Assembly: GCF_026914265.1 (NCBI RefSeq)
Contig: NC_069133.1
Span: 50,481,182-50,545,181 of the forward strand
Direction: 5' to 3'
DNA length: 64,000 nt
From: Mya arenaria
Taxonomy: Eukaryota > Mollusca > Bivalvia > Myida > Myidae
Part shown: one piece after another, positions 13,641 to 24,329 of the stretch
Position numbering within the stretch: the stretch's first letter is position 1
How the letters are laid out: each line of letters starts with the position of its first letter
Translations under genes and position numbers: made by a program
Notes under the pieces: generated by a model
Seen by the model: only the letters and a program-made list of their open reading frames with translations
The model's database searches: none
What the model was told of the DNA's origin: nothing

Positions 13641-13900
13641 CTTTCTTTACGACCTTATCATATTAGCTTTATTCCATTCAATATTATTTTTATCGAAAAT
13701 CATATATATCCGTTCCTGTTTATTCGCTAGAGAAATACTTGTTAAAATCTGCGATTGATATTTATTCATCAGATTACAGCCAAATATCACCAAATTGTGA
13801 ACGTTAAATTGTTTATTATATAACACCTATTCGATATAACACTAAAACAATATTACTTTTAAAGCTCGTCTTTTGAAAACTTTTATGACAAGCATACTAC

Positions 13901-14008
13901 CGCATTCGAGCTCGTCTTTTCCATGTGCACAGTCCGCGAACTGGTCACACACCTGGTCTCTCAGTATACATGATTCATCCTGGCATGGGAACGGGTCTGC
14001 TCCACAGG
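13901..14008 (-). pseudogene. Displaced, dead copy of an LDLa exon
   Basis: This is a near copy of the LDLa exon at 25800-25907 of the large minus-strand gene, together with about 20 bp on one side and 60-80 bp of intron on the other. Its reading frame is open with all six cysteines ([16 protein letters not shown] at the C-terminal half). The donor (TGCG|GTAGTA) is kept. The acceptor AG is changed: AAG|CC in the parent is AAT|CC here. It lies about 10 kb beyond the parent gene's stop codon, so it is an orphan exon that should not be spliced. Confidence 0.8.
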
Positions 14009-14107
14009 ATTAAATAGATGAGTGATCGTTTAACCACAAACAATGCAATTTCGCCTTCGTAGAACATTGGCCACGTCGCAAATTGTTTATCGAACCACAC
14101 CATCTAG

Positions 14108-15835
14108 GTAGATGTGTACCGCCGCAAATACAGCATTGCTTTAAGTAAGCCAACATTAAGCACTTTACCTATGCCATAACGGATCTTAGTATTGATCATC
14201 GGTATATTGTCGGTTCGAAGCTTAACACAAATGTTTCGATTTAGAGGCCCTCACGTCTGTAGAGTTAGTTAATGGGAAAGTTTATCTTTACTTATTCCCT
14301 TTAGAAATGGGAACAGAAAGGTATATTACCCTTGCGAAATGTTGTTCTTGAAGTCATGAACTTTTCTAGCCACCCAGAAAAAGTTCATGAACAGTCATTA
14401 AACACTTCTAAATCACAGATCAAGAAATTTAGGTCTCGAACGGTACTTCAAACTTGTTCACGAACAGTTCAAGAATATAAATGAACATGTCAAATGCTTA
14501 ATAAGTTCATAAACTTTTAAGATTAAGACGTTTAAGATAAGTTTAAGAATGTTTCATGAACTGTCCAATTTGTGTTTGTGAGTGGCTCAATACTAGTTCA
14601 AGAATGCATATTTAACTGTCAGGTTCTTATTGTGTTCTTGAATAGTCATTTTTTTTTAGAGCGGGGGGGGGGGGCAGTGTGAACATATAAAACATTGGCT
14701 GATATCTTGGATGATCATTAATGTATGTGTTTTTAATCCTCTTAGCAATAATGAAATCCAATAATTGTATAAATCACTGCTAACTGTCAAAATCGCCATG
14801 AAACTGTACTACTGGCCGCTTACATCAAAGAAAAATAAATATTCGAGAATTAAACATTCGTCAAAGAATAGCAATAGTTAGAAGAGTGTTAACTCATCCT
14901 AATGTCAAATAATAGTTTATTATAATTTTAAATTATAGTATATAATTATTTAAGTAAATCCCCTCAAGGGAAAAGGGTAGCCATATTTTTCTTCCCGCCA
15001 TTTTTATTTTTAACCAATCAAAGTCAGTGATGCGCAGATCTGTGATGAAGGCGGTTAGAAAGACACCTTTTAATTTTGGGTGGAACATTCGACCTGGTGG
15101 GTTTTTACCTTTCACTTAAACATATTGTTTGACCAAATTGATACTAACTCCTTAGTCTTAGTAACTTTACATTGACATTGTTCTGGAACGATGAACCGAT
15201 CCTGTTTCAGGTGGCAAGTGCATGCCATTCGTCGGTTTGAAGTTCGTGTCTATTTTTATACTAATTTGTTTCTTACAGAAAATATTCAATACAGCTGATT
15301 ATAATATTGCTAAATCATTTTAAAATTGTGTTTCGTATGTTCAACTTATATTTCGTCGGAAAAAGACAATGTATAAATGTCGCAAAACTATGTTACAGTT
15401 CATATAAGTCATGACGTGTGGCAATCAAATTATATTTCGTTAACAAAAGTTTTCAATAGGAATTATTTATGTGTTGAAATTCAAAATGTCAGTGGCTGCC
15501 TTCAAAGAATATTCTTTGGTGATTGGATGAAGAAAAAATGTTTTTCTCGTTACTGTTTCATTTTTATTCAAAAGAAAATTTGGCCGTTCAGACTAAATGA
15601 AGGCAAGTAAAAAACAACCAATAGCTCAGCTACCAATATGTGACAAATGTGATGAGGTCGACCAACCCACTTCCAGTATGCACGACCTCTAGTTACAATG
15701 CAATATAGCACAGCCCCACCAATCAACGTCCTGTAGAATTTCTATGAGACGTGCTTGCAGCTTTACCACTTGTTCCAAACACCAGTCTCATATATCTTAA
15801 AAAGTGTAATGTGTAAGAGGTTTATTTACGGGGTT
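14108..15835. repeat. Segmental duplication copy 2 (pairs with 7741-8765 and 10500-11165)
   Basis: This copy is without the 1.7 kb insertion and shares with copy 1 the landmarks listed there. A run of about 13 G lies near 14662-14674. It begins just after the orphan LDLa exon, so two independent duplicated pieces abut near 14090-14108. Confidence 0.75.
15597..15692 (+). pseudogene. Degenerate B-box-like exon fragment, copy 2
   Basis: Homologue of 10955-11065. The acceptor is weaker (CCGTTCAG), the ATG is kept, and the CDKCDE motif is readable. The frame stops after 31 codons at 15690-15692. Sequence similarity to copy 1 continues to about 15830. Confidence 0.35.
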
Positions 15836-16599
15836 TCTATGAAGTTTTTCTCGTAAAGAAAGGTCTTTGGTGAATAAAATGGAAAATACGAAGTATATGA
15901 TAGAAATATCAGAAAAAATGAATCACTGCATTTCTCTCAAAATAAACTCTTCTACTCAGAGTGCAATGCCTAATGCCCTTGCTGTCAAACTAGTATCAGA
16001 CAAATGATTTCAGTTTGTTTTTTTAAATATTCTACTCAAAAGTTGACATCTGTTTTACCAAATTTATTTTTACTTATAGACTTAGGCGAATCGCCCCTGT
16101 ACTCACAATGTTGCGTCATTTGTGCCAACTGCTTTTATAATTCTTAAAAACAAAACAATTTTTATATCATGTAATGTTCAAATAAATGTAAATAGCCTGA
16201 TTTGAAAAAAAACGAATTGATATATTTAGAATTTAAGCATTACAATCAATATTTAAATTCAATATCAATATATTGTTTACGGGAAATATACTAAAAAGCA
16301 ATGGAGAAAAACATTACATCCATTTGAGAATAAAAGTTGAGGAAATGGGATGACCGTAAGGGCACTGGAGTTAAGAATCACCCTGTCTTTTGTTTTGGAA
16401 ACTGTAAATAAAACTTATATTCCCCATCTAAACTAAAGAAGTAAAAAAACTGTTTCTGTTTAGGAAAGGTTAACCCCCTCTAGATGCAAAATATCAACAC
16501 CACGTGTCCTGAAAGTTTGAAGAACTGGAGCTATGCATCATGCACTCAGGAAAAAAACAAGACGTATACGTCTCAAGATACACAGCAAAATAAATCATA
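15836..16599. other. Intergenic stretch with no gene seen
   Basis: No exon of the DUF7869-like pseudogene downstream could be identified here. ORFs are short and featureless. Confidence 0.45.
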
Positions 16600-16680
16600 A
16601 AATGAAAATTTACTGACCGTGCCAAGGCGGTACCTAACAATCTTTATAACACTCCTAGTTTTTTCATATAATATATAATG
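16600..16680 (+). repeat. Dispersed repeat family R, short copy
   Basis: Carries CTGACCGTGCCAAGGCGG and the following T-rich tract, then breaks off before the second half of the family. The SINE head at 16740-16837 follows it. Confidence 0.7.
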
Positions 16681-16739
16681 AATGCCAAAAAAGTTTTTTT
16701 GTGATGATAATATGAATAACTGCCGCATCAATTTCCTGT

Positions 16740-16837
16740 TCTCGAGAAGCAATAAGAAAGTACCCGTGTAGTGGATCGAACCCATGACCTTTAAGGTGAG
16801 AGGTGCACAACTATCCACTAGACTCCCCCACCGTTAT
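16740..16837 (-). mobile_element. tRNA-derived SINE head
   Basis: On the minus strand there is an A-box-like TAGTGGATAGTTG (16820-16808) and a B-box GGTTCGATCC (16782-16773), spaced as in a tRNA. The anticodon-loop region reads CTCTCAC, as in tRNA-Glu(CTC), but the anticodon and acceptor stems do not pair. This is a tRNA-Glu-derived SINE rather than a working tRNA gene. Downstream on the same strand it runs into sequence ending in repeat R, which may be its body. Confidence 0.7.
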
Positions 16838-16993
16838 AGTTTTATTTATGTACATAAATCATGATGTACATACTTACTTAAATAACAAATACATGTCTGC
16901 TATTCTCACCTATTATTATACGACAATGTCAATTTCTGGTAAAAGTGAGTTATATTCAAGGTAAATGAAAGAGCCGATTATAACTTTTTTCAG

Positions 16994-17347
16994 GAACGGG
17001 AGTTGTACAATGACTGTATACCTCGCAGTACGGAGACGCGTCACACTGCTGAATGTGAGCGGTACCACCATTTCACGTTTGACTTTGCCCAAAGTGTTAG
17101 CCTGCCGCATTACTACAGACAAATGGGGCCCTATATTTCTTGTCCCTTCGGAAGATCAGTATATTTGGATTCCGAACAGATGGCGATCCACACCAGCTGA
17201 ATGTCCTCATCGACGAGAACGAGACCATGGGGAAAGACGGTTCGAAATCACACAGACCAGATGCCGTCATTTCAATGATAGACTGGGCCCTTCAAAACTA
17301 CGGCCGCCAATCAACGTCTTGCTCCATCCACGCCAATAATTGTCCAG
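16994..17347 (+). pseudogene. DUF7869-like pseudogene, exon a (frameshifted)
   Basis: Acceptor TTTTTTCAG|GAACGG. The first frame reads ERELYNDC... through FTFDFAQSVSLPHYYRQMGP. Homologous sequence then continues in another frame (IFGFRTDGDPHQLN, DENETMGKDGSKSH, SIHANNCPG). The original frame hits TGA at about 17198. The switch lies near 17125-17140. Donor CCAG|GTAAAT. Confidence 0.7.
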
Positions 17348-17745
17348 GTAAATTTAAACACAAAACAAATCTTTCACAAAGCATATAAAATTTATTACTA
17401 GCATACCAATTTATTTTAGTTCAAATGTGACGAAAGCTGATAGCTTATAGAGTAACTCTCGAGTCAATTTCCTTGCTTGAACTCACCAGTACTGTGTGTC
17501 AATATGAGTGGTCACAAGAATGTTTCCCGACTGGTGATCGGACTTTGCACCTCTTTGTCGGAAAGCAGACCCTCTTACTCTGCGCCGTCCCTCCTATTTA
17601 TACTGGTAATTGTCCGTAACATTTACAATGTCGCACCTTTGCAGTTTTGTGTGTGTGTGCGTTTACGTGTGTTTCTGCTTTAATTTGTGATATATTCTGT
17701 ACAGGAAATTAATTACACACATTCATGTATTTTTTCGCATTACAG

Positions 17746-17838
17746 GCCAGAATAAGAATAAGTATCCAGTGGGCTACTTCATGTGGAGAGTCATGACCGG
17801 ACAGCACAGTACCATTGAGTATAATATGCAAATACCAG
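17746..17838 (+). pseudogene. DUF7869-like pseudogene, exon b
   Basis: Acceptor TTACAG|GCCAG and donor CCAG|GTTCGT. It is open and reads GQNKNKYPVGYFMWRVMTG, continuing to MQIPG. Phases join exons a and c. Confidence 0.75.
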
Positions 17839-18053
17839 GTTCGTCTTTCTAAGTCATTATAGTAAAAATATATGCATATTTTTATACATAAACATATAAC
17901 GATTTCTTGAATACGCATATATAGATGTATATTCACATTTGCTTATATTAAGATTTTATTCTCCTGCTGCTTTTACAACATCGTCTTCTTGTTTCTGCAA
18001 CTTCGTGCAAAATACACATGCTCTTAATAAATCCGTTTATCAAACTCTGGCAG

Positions 18054-18255
18054 GACATGCAAAATGCCTCGTGGATAGTGGGTTTGGAAATGTGAAGCGA
18101 TTGTACAGGAAAACGGACTGTGAAAGCCTGGATCAGTCGGAGGACGTTGTGAACAAATCCTCATATTCTAACACAGCGGTTCATTATCCAGCATGGTCTT
18201 GGAGAAACTGGAAAGGCTTCCTTGGCGATCATTTCAACGCACTCAATGGAATAAG
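18054..18255 (+). pseudogene. DUF7869-like pseudogene, exon c
   Basis: Acceptor CTGGCAG|GACATG and donor ATAAG|GTAACG. Open. It contains GHAKCLVDSGFGNVKRLYRK and the WSWRNWKGFLGDHF segment typical of the family. Confidence 0.8.
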
Positions 18256-18448
18256 GTAACGTCACGTTCAATTATAACTCATAAAAGTCCCATATCTTCT
18301 ACATAATGATTATGGTTTTACGATTGACTAAAAACCCATATATAAATAATAACTGCAAATGTTACAGTATGTAATAAGTAGCCAATCTCCGTTTATTTAT
18401 TAATGAAAATCGCTTGTTAATCAAGTGTCATGCATGATTAAATTTCAG

Positions 18449-18701
18449 GAAGTACCAGTACTTTCGATTTTCATCCACTGAGCCTGGTGTCGTTGTAGTA
18501 AGAACGTTGCGAGATGCAGAGGAGGACACGCTGAACGTTCTCAAGAATCCTGCCTTCCTGTTCGAGACCCAAGCCCGACCGGATGCTGTTCAAGCTGCAG
18601 GATTTAGCCATCCCCGACAAGAATCATTATATAAATGCGTCCGACCATACGTTCGGCCTCCGTACCAGGACAGTTTATGCCCCGTACCAAACACGTTATA
18701 G
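18449..18701 (+). pseudogene. DUF7869-like pseudogene, terminal exon d
   Basis: Acceptor AATTTCAG|GAAGTACC. Open to TAG at 18699-18701. It reads KYQYFRFSSTEPGVVVVRT near the start and ends VRPPYQDSLCPVPNTL. No frame damage is seen in this exon. Confidence 0.8.
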
Positions 18702-18793
18702 CTGTGTATGCCTTGTCGCCGGTGATTGTTCTATTGTTAATGTAAATTCACGACACCTTTTGTAGATGCATATATATTTCAGACAATAACTCT

Positions 18794-18799
18794 AATAAA
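18794..18799 (+). promoter_or_regulatory. Candidate polyadenylation signal AATAAA
   Basis: AATAAA lies 93 bp past the stop of the DUF7869-like pseudogene, a usual distance. The hexamer alone is weak evidence in such AT-rich DNA. Confidence 0.4.
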
Positions 18800-19239
18800 G
18801 TGATATTGAAAGGAAATGAAGTTGTTGATTTGTTTTTAAAAAGCAGTTTTTTGCATTCTGATGATATGATTCATGTTATTCTTAATTGTTCTTATGTTGC
18901 TGAAGCAACGAAATAAAAACTGAAAATAAAACAATTAAAACGGTCTATGTCAGTAATATTCTTATGGATATATTTACTCATGAAGACAGGTGTTCCTTTT
19001 ATTATCACAAAGTTTTAACGTCAGTTGTTGGTATTTCACACGTCATAACGTAACGCGTTTTCAAAAAATCGACGTTTACCCCTGTGTCACTTAAAGTGGA
19101 AAATCTCAAAAAGTTTACAAGATGTCAAAAATAAAATTACATATTTTTTATTGTTATAAACACAAGTATATAAAAATGTAGAAAACTCAAAATCGATATT
19201 TTGGTCATTAAGACAGGTTTTGTCGCGACGCGGCCCATA
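18800..19239. other. Intergenic stretch with no gene seen
   Basis: AT-rich and without ORFs of note. Confidence 0.5.
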
Positions 19240-19740
19240 TGTTCCATGGAGTTTTGTGCTGTTATTTCATGTTTCTGGTTTGTGTGCTATTTGTGTAGCA
19301 TTGACCCTGTGCCATTAAACGGGGTTTATGATTAAACTTTTGATTACTGTGCTTGTTTCTGTACGTTTTCATGTACGTAATGAGTAAGATGTCAAAGATT
19401 GACGTCTGAAAAGCACTTAGACAAATTATTGTTCGAGTCCTTGAATTACATTGTTGGTAAATGACACGACATTAGACGGAATACTCTGAAATACAATACA
19501 TAAAACTTTGTTCTTATTTTTCTAGAAAGTTTAATGAACCAAGTCTTATCAGTTTATTACCTAGATCAGTTGCTTTAATGGAAACTAATAAATGAATGGT
19601 ATAAACGTTACAAACTAGGATCATTAAGGCGGATGGACGTTGACAGTACTGCACCAACAGTTGATGTTTAATTTTAATAAAAGATTGATTTTGTTGTGAG
19701 TGCTTACGAGGAATCTCACGTCTAGAAAGGATATTATTTT
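19240..19740. repeat. Duplicated block, split copy, left part
   Basis: Begins in the second half of repeat family R (GTTCCATGGAGTTTTGTGCT) and aligns with 12670-13060 through ATGTCAAAGATTGACG, TTTAATGAACCAAGTC and TAGGATCATTAA. The match to the other copy resumes only at 22430. Confidence 0.7.
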
Positions 19741-20027
19741 AGTTTTAAGGAAACCGTTCTTTTCTACACAGTAACATAATTATTTGGTAGTAAACTAGAC
19801 GTGTTGAATTGTTATTCTTTGAGTTGCATTTGATATACACAGGAAGGATAAATCAAAATACCTAACAAATGAAATCCTAAAAAAAGCTGACAATTCAGGT
19901 TAACGTACGTTTTAAGATGAAAACAATATGTTTTTGCACTAGTCGTTGTGAAATTAAACAATTGCATAACGACATAGGTCCAGTGCAATTTGATGTATTT
20001 ATATGCTCTAGTACAGTGTGTGTATAC

Positions 20028-21315
20028 CGCGTTGGAAACCGGTGACTTAATATCATCCCGGGCGCCTCGACAGGTGTATCTTGTAGGGTAGAGCGTCCCC
20101 TAAATGGCAGAATTTGTCTCAGCCGCGGCAAGTGCAGGGATGCTGAGATATCTTCGACAACGCCCACCCCAGTTTTAGGCATTTTTCGCTGTATTTTAGA
20201 GTATGAAATAGCCTTGTTGGTGAATGGAAACGGTGACGCAATAACGTCAGAGATGCGCCGACGGTGGCGTAAGGTAGGAAATCGAGAGTGCTACATTTCA
20301 AGACCAGTACGGACCTCCTATCATTTGTGGTTCCGTAGATATCGTCAAGATTTGCGTCCCGATACCGAGTAGGTTGGGGTATGTTGAATAGTACGAACTG
20401 TCGCGAATTTTGTCATACTTTGACGCGTTGGAACCTGGTGACCAAATATCATCCCGGGCACCCCGACATGTGCATCTTGTAGGGTAGAGCGTCCCCTAAA
20501 TGGCAAAATTAATCACAGCCGCGGCAAGTGCAGGGATGCTGGGATATCTTCGACACCACCCACCCCAGTTTTAGGCATTTTTCACTGCGTTTTAGAGTAT
20601 AAAATAGCCTTGTTGGCGAATGGAAACGGTGACGCAATTACGTCAGAGATGCGCCGACGGTGGCGTACGGTAGGAAATCGAGAGTGCTAAATTTCAAGAC
20701 CAGTACGGTCCTCGTATCATTTGTGGTTCCGTAGGTATCGTCGAGATTTGCGTCCCCGTACCGAGTAAGTTGGGGTACGTTGAAAAGTACCAAATGTCGG
20801 GAATTTGGTTATACTGTGACGCGTTGGAAACCGGTAAATTAATACTATCCCGGGCCCCCGACATGTGCATCTTGTAGGGTAGAGCGTCCCCTAAATGACA
20901 AAATTAATCCCAGCCGCGGAAAGTGCAGGGATGCTGAGATATCTTCGACACCGCCCACCCCAGGTTTAGGCATTTTCCGCTGCGTTTAAGAGTATAAAAT
21001 AGCCTTGTTCGCGAATGGAAACGATGACGCAGTGACGTCAGAGATGCGCCGATGGTGGCGTGAGGTAGGAAATCGATAGTGCTAAATTTCAAGACCAGTA
21101 CAGACCTTCTATCATTTGTGGTTCCGTAGATATCGTCGAGATTTGCGTCCCCGTACCGGGTAGGTTGGGGTACGTTGAAAAGTACGAAATGTCGCGAATT
21201 TGGTCATACTTTGACGCGTTGGAAACTGGTGACTTAATATTATCCCGTGCACCCCGACATGTGCATCTTGTAAGGTAGAGCGTCCCCTAAATGGCAAAAT
21301 TGGTCCCGACCGCGT
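20028..21315. repeat. Tandem repeat, about 396 bp x 3.25
   Basis: Units start near 20028, 20424, 20820 and 21215 at CGCGTTGGAA. Each contains GTAGGGTAGAGCGTCCCCTA, GCAAGTGCAGGGATGCTG, CCCACCCCAG and GTGACGTCAGAGATGCG-like sequence. The array is richer in G+C than its surroundings. The fourth unit is truncated after about 100 bp. ORFs of 60-98 residues recur at unit spacing and are not genes. Confidence 0.85.
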
Positions 21316-22429
21316 GATAAATTGCGTCATAAGTGGTGTAGTAAACGAAAAGTTATTTTTGATTTTAGTCTCTTTTTTAAAGCAATACGTGGCCTTCCGA
21401 CATAGCATATATGATGTTATTTATCAAGTGGTATACACACACACTGAATTAGCATTGGTTAACACTGGTTATCATTTTACACTTTAATTGACCAATAAAG
21501 GAATGATATAAACAGTAAATAATTACACACGTTTGTTTATTGCGATGGAGAACCTTACCAATTCGGACACGTCACCAAGCGTGATGAGACTCTTCCAATT
21601 GGCGCCATGGTAACTATTACATGACTATCTATGAAGGTGCCAAATGAAATTATTAACGTTTCGAAGAATAAAAGCTTTAGGTGTATTGTTATAATGAAGT
21701 GATTTAATTTATCATAGTTCTGTTATACTAAGATTTTATGGCGGGGATGAGTTATCAGTTTTCTTCAAGAAATTGTAGTTTTCTGTTCGTCACTGGGGTT
21801 TATTTCCATTGTGTCGTTTTGGACTTCGTTGGTTAAGGGATTTAAAGGTTAATTTTGATCACAAATCTGATCAAGAGAAGCGGAAGCACAGACGTGGTGG
21901 GCGGCGGTGTCACCAAGAATTACGTCCGCTTCTTTTAACAACCCGATCGTCGTTGGGCGTGGTCGAGGAACACCAAGACCCAAAGCAGCAATGAGCATCT
22001 CGTTTGAGCAACCACGCCCGAAGACTAAAAAAATAATATCATAAGAAATGGCGTTTTTAAGACAAAAAAAATAGTTTAATCAGTCAGAAATACAATAACT
22101 TAGTTTCGAAAGTGTTGAACACTGTGTTGTAATATTCCAATATCAAGGGGTTTTGAATGATTTGGGGTATTAGAATGTAAAGGGGGTGCTGAAAATCCTC
22201 ATTTTCAAGCTAAGTAAAGAAAGGAAGTGACAGCATTTACATTCTTTTACAATATTGGATTGAAATAATTTGCTAGCGATAATATGGTAGTAATATTGGA
22301 TTGATATGTGCCATGGTAACTCTTATAATATTTAACAAGATAGTAGTGCATGTAGTTGTTTCCCTTAATAATAGTTCACATTGTGTGAAGATAGTTGCGT
22401 TAAAGGTAATAAGACTTTATCATTTCTTT
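21316..22429. other. Intergenic stretch with no gene seen
   Basis: Part of the 2.7 kb that separates the two halves of the split duplicated block. A 61-residue basic frame at 21809-21994 has no recognisable motif. Confidence 0.5.
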
Positions 22430-22960
22430 GTACTTATTGTGAACAGGAGTCATGTTCGGATTTGTAAGATGGTTGTAGACTACCTGTTTCCATGCAACCA
22501 GAGGAACTATTCTCAGAAGATAAAGACGTTATTTCTTCCGGCAGAGAAAGCCCTACTGTCCGTTATTATCATTCAACTTCAGATAAATGCAGAGTAAAGT
22601 GTAAAAAATCAAATATGAAGTGACAGTTACTCAGGAAAAACAAGTTAACCAATCGATATAAAATTATGAATTGTGTAGTTTTCATTTGGCACATATCATT
22701 GCAAATGAAAGTAATCCCTGTACCGTTCCTGATTAAAATTGTCGTTCTGTCTGTATAATGAGGGTCATTAAGGCCGTAAACAAAAAAGGATCCCATAAAT
22801 ACTGAAAATTTAACTACGTTTGATTTAGATTCTTAAAACAGTACTTCAAGAGATATTGCTATTTCTTAAATTACATTTACAGGATATTTAAGGATTATTT
22901 AATTCCTAACTACGACGTTCACATATTACCCTTAGTACAAAAAGGATATCATTACAACTA
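22430..22960. repeat. Duplicated block, split copy, right part
   Basis: Aligns closely with 13078-13600: CAGGAGTCATGTTCGG, CCATGCAACCAGAGG, AGATAAAGACGTTATTTC and CAGTACTTCAAGAGATATTG are shared. Confidence 0.8.
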
Positions 22961-23209
22961 TATTTTATTACGGATGATCTTAGAAAACGTATTAGATTCT
23001 GGAAACAGTATTAAAAGAGATAGTGTTATTTTTATACTTGCATTTGCAAAATTTAACGGTAACATAGCATTGTTTTAATATCTTTGAAAGGTAGTAAGAG
23101 CACGTTTATGCTTTTCCATGAATAATAACCATGCTTTAACTATCGTGCATATATCTTAAAATGCTATAAACTTATTACGCACGCGAGTTATTGAACGCTG
23201 CCCTAGACA

Positions 23210-23507
23210 ACATGCTACGAAACAGTAACTTAATACATCACTATTGAAATAAACACTCGCGTTAGAGCACTCGTGTATCAAATACTCGGGATACCATACG
23301 TAACTATTATGAATAAGAACATTGCATCATATGTATCAGTGGGGGAAACCAATACACCAATAACATGCTACGAAACAGGAACTTTATACATCACTATTGA
23401 AATAAACACTCGCGTTAGAGCACTCGTGTATCAATTACTCGGGATACCATAAGTAACTATTATGAATAAGAACATTGCATCTAATGTATCAGTGGATCAA
23501 ACACCAA
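23210..23507. repeat. Tandem duplication, 153 bp x 2
   Basis: ACATGCTACGAAACAG opens both units (23210 and 23363). Both contain CACTCGCGTTAGAGCACTCG and AATAAGAACATTGCATC. The two are nearly identical, so the duplication is recent. Confidence 0.9.
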
Positions 23508-23993
23508 TACTATTTCAAAGGGATATTTTCATTTAAAATATTTTTGTTAAGAACTTTCTACAGACAAAACATCTCAAGAGTCGGTCCACAAATAAAAACA
23601 TATTGAAAGTTGAATGTTTTGCTTTTATCTATCTTAAGTAAAAATGGCTTCTTTTTTCAAACCAGTAGAATGACTCATTATATGATCGGTAGCACGTGCT
23701 TGTGATGCGACATATCATTCTGCATTTAAATACTTTTAGACACAATAAAGATAATGAAATGGATTGGGAATTGGGATCGTTATTATCCTTGTGTCACACA
23801 TTTCCTTAAAGTGAAATAAAAAACGTTTATTTTTGGACAGGAATCCGAACAACGGCCTAATTTTGGCCGGGAATAACTAAAAACAAGTCTTTAGAAATCC
23901 TCACAGTATAAGATTATTAGATCAGATAGCTTCAAGTGTATTATAATTTCATAATAGGGCTTAAAATTAAAGATTTTTAAATGTATATGCGTA

Positions 23994-23999
23994 TTTATT
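23994..23999 (-). promoter_or_regulatory. Candidate polyadenylation signal of the large minus-strand gene
   Basis: AATAAA on the minus strand, about 225 bp past the stop codon at 24223. It is plausible in position but not unique in this AT-rich DNA. Confidence 0.35.
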
Positions 24000-24222
24000 C
24001 AAATCAGTACACTACACAAAGATAGTAAATATTAAAAACATATTTCATTAACTGAAAGCTGGTTTTAAAAAATCACGGACCGGGGTTTGCAAAAAGTTAT
24101 TTCGGCATTTTTAACAGTTTGAACCAGTTCATTTAAACATGTTTTAATCAAATTTGTTTCGTTAATAATATACAAGACAATAATATATTCCTTCAGTGAA
24201 CAACGTCTTTTTGAAAGTGGAT

Positions 24223-24329
24223 CTACACAGTTCCAGCAGTAAATCCCCCTTGCTCGTCACATCCCTGGTCGTTGGCGATACACCTTCCGTCAGGGCAGCG
24301 CCACTGTCCTTCTGCACACGGAACTTTAT
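24223..24329 (-). CDS. Terminal exon 18: half LDLa module and stop
   Basis: Acceptor TTGTTGCAG|ATAAAG. Reads [13 protein letters not shown], then [14 protein letters not shown] and TAG at 24225-24223. Only the first four cysteines of an LDLa module remain, and the acidic end is replaced by a short unrelated tail. No membrane segment follows, which supports secretion. Confidence 0.75.

Larger units (their letters stand above)
16994..18701 (+). pseudogene. DUF7869-like (transposase-derived) protein, 3' four exons, broken
   Basis: Four exons with clean GT/AG borders (16994-17347, 17746-17838, 18054-18255, 18449-18701) encode the C-terminal part of a large invertebrate multicopy family. From memory of the family I assign it to DUF7869, whose hallmark is a DNCxGQNKN motif and a later GH...D..FG..K..YR motif, suggestive of an RNase-H-type nuclease core. 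Visible here are NNCPGQNKN across the first intron, WRVMTG, PGHAKCLVDSGFGNVKRLYR and a C-terminal RPYVRPPYQ. Damage: a frameshift near 17128 in exon 1, and Asp replaced by Asn (AAT) in the DNC motif. Exons 2-4 are open to the TAG at 18699-18701. Upstream exons were not found. It could be a decayed transposon gene or a dead copy of a domesticated family. Confidence 0.7.

Noticed and set aside
16773..16837. tRNA-Glu gene on the minus strand
   Set aside because: A and B boxes are present but the stems do not pair and the sequence continues into a SINE-like body.
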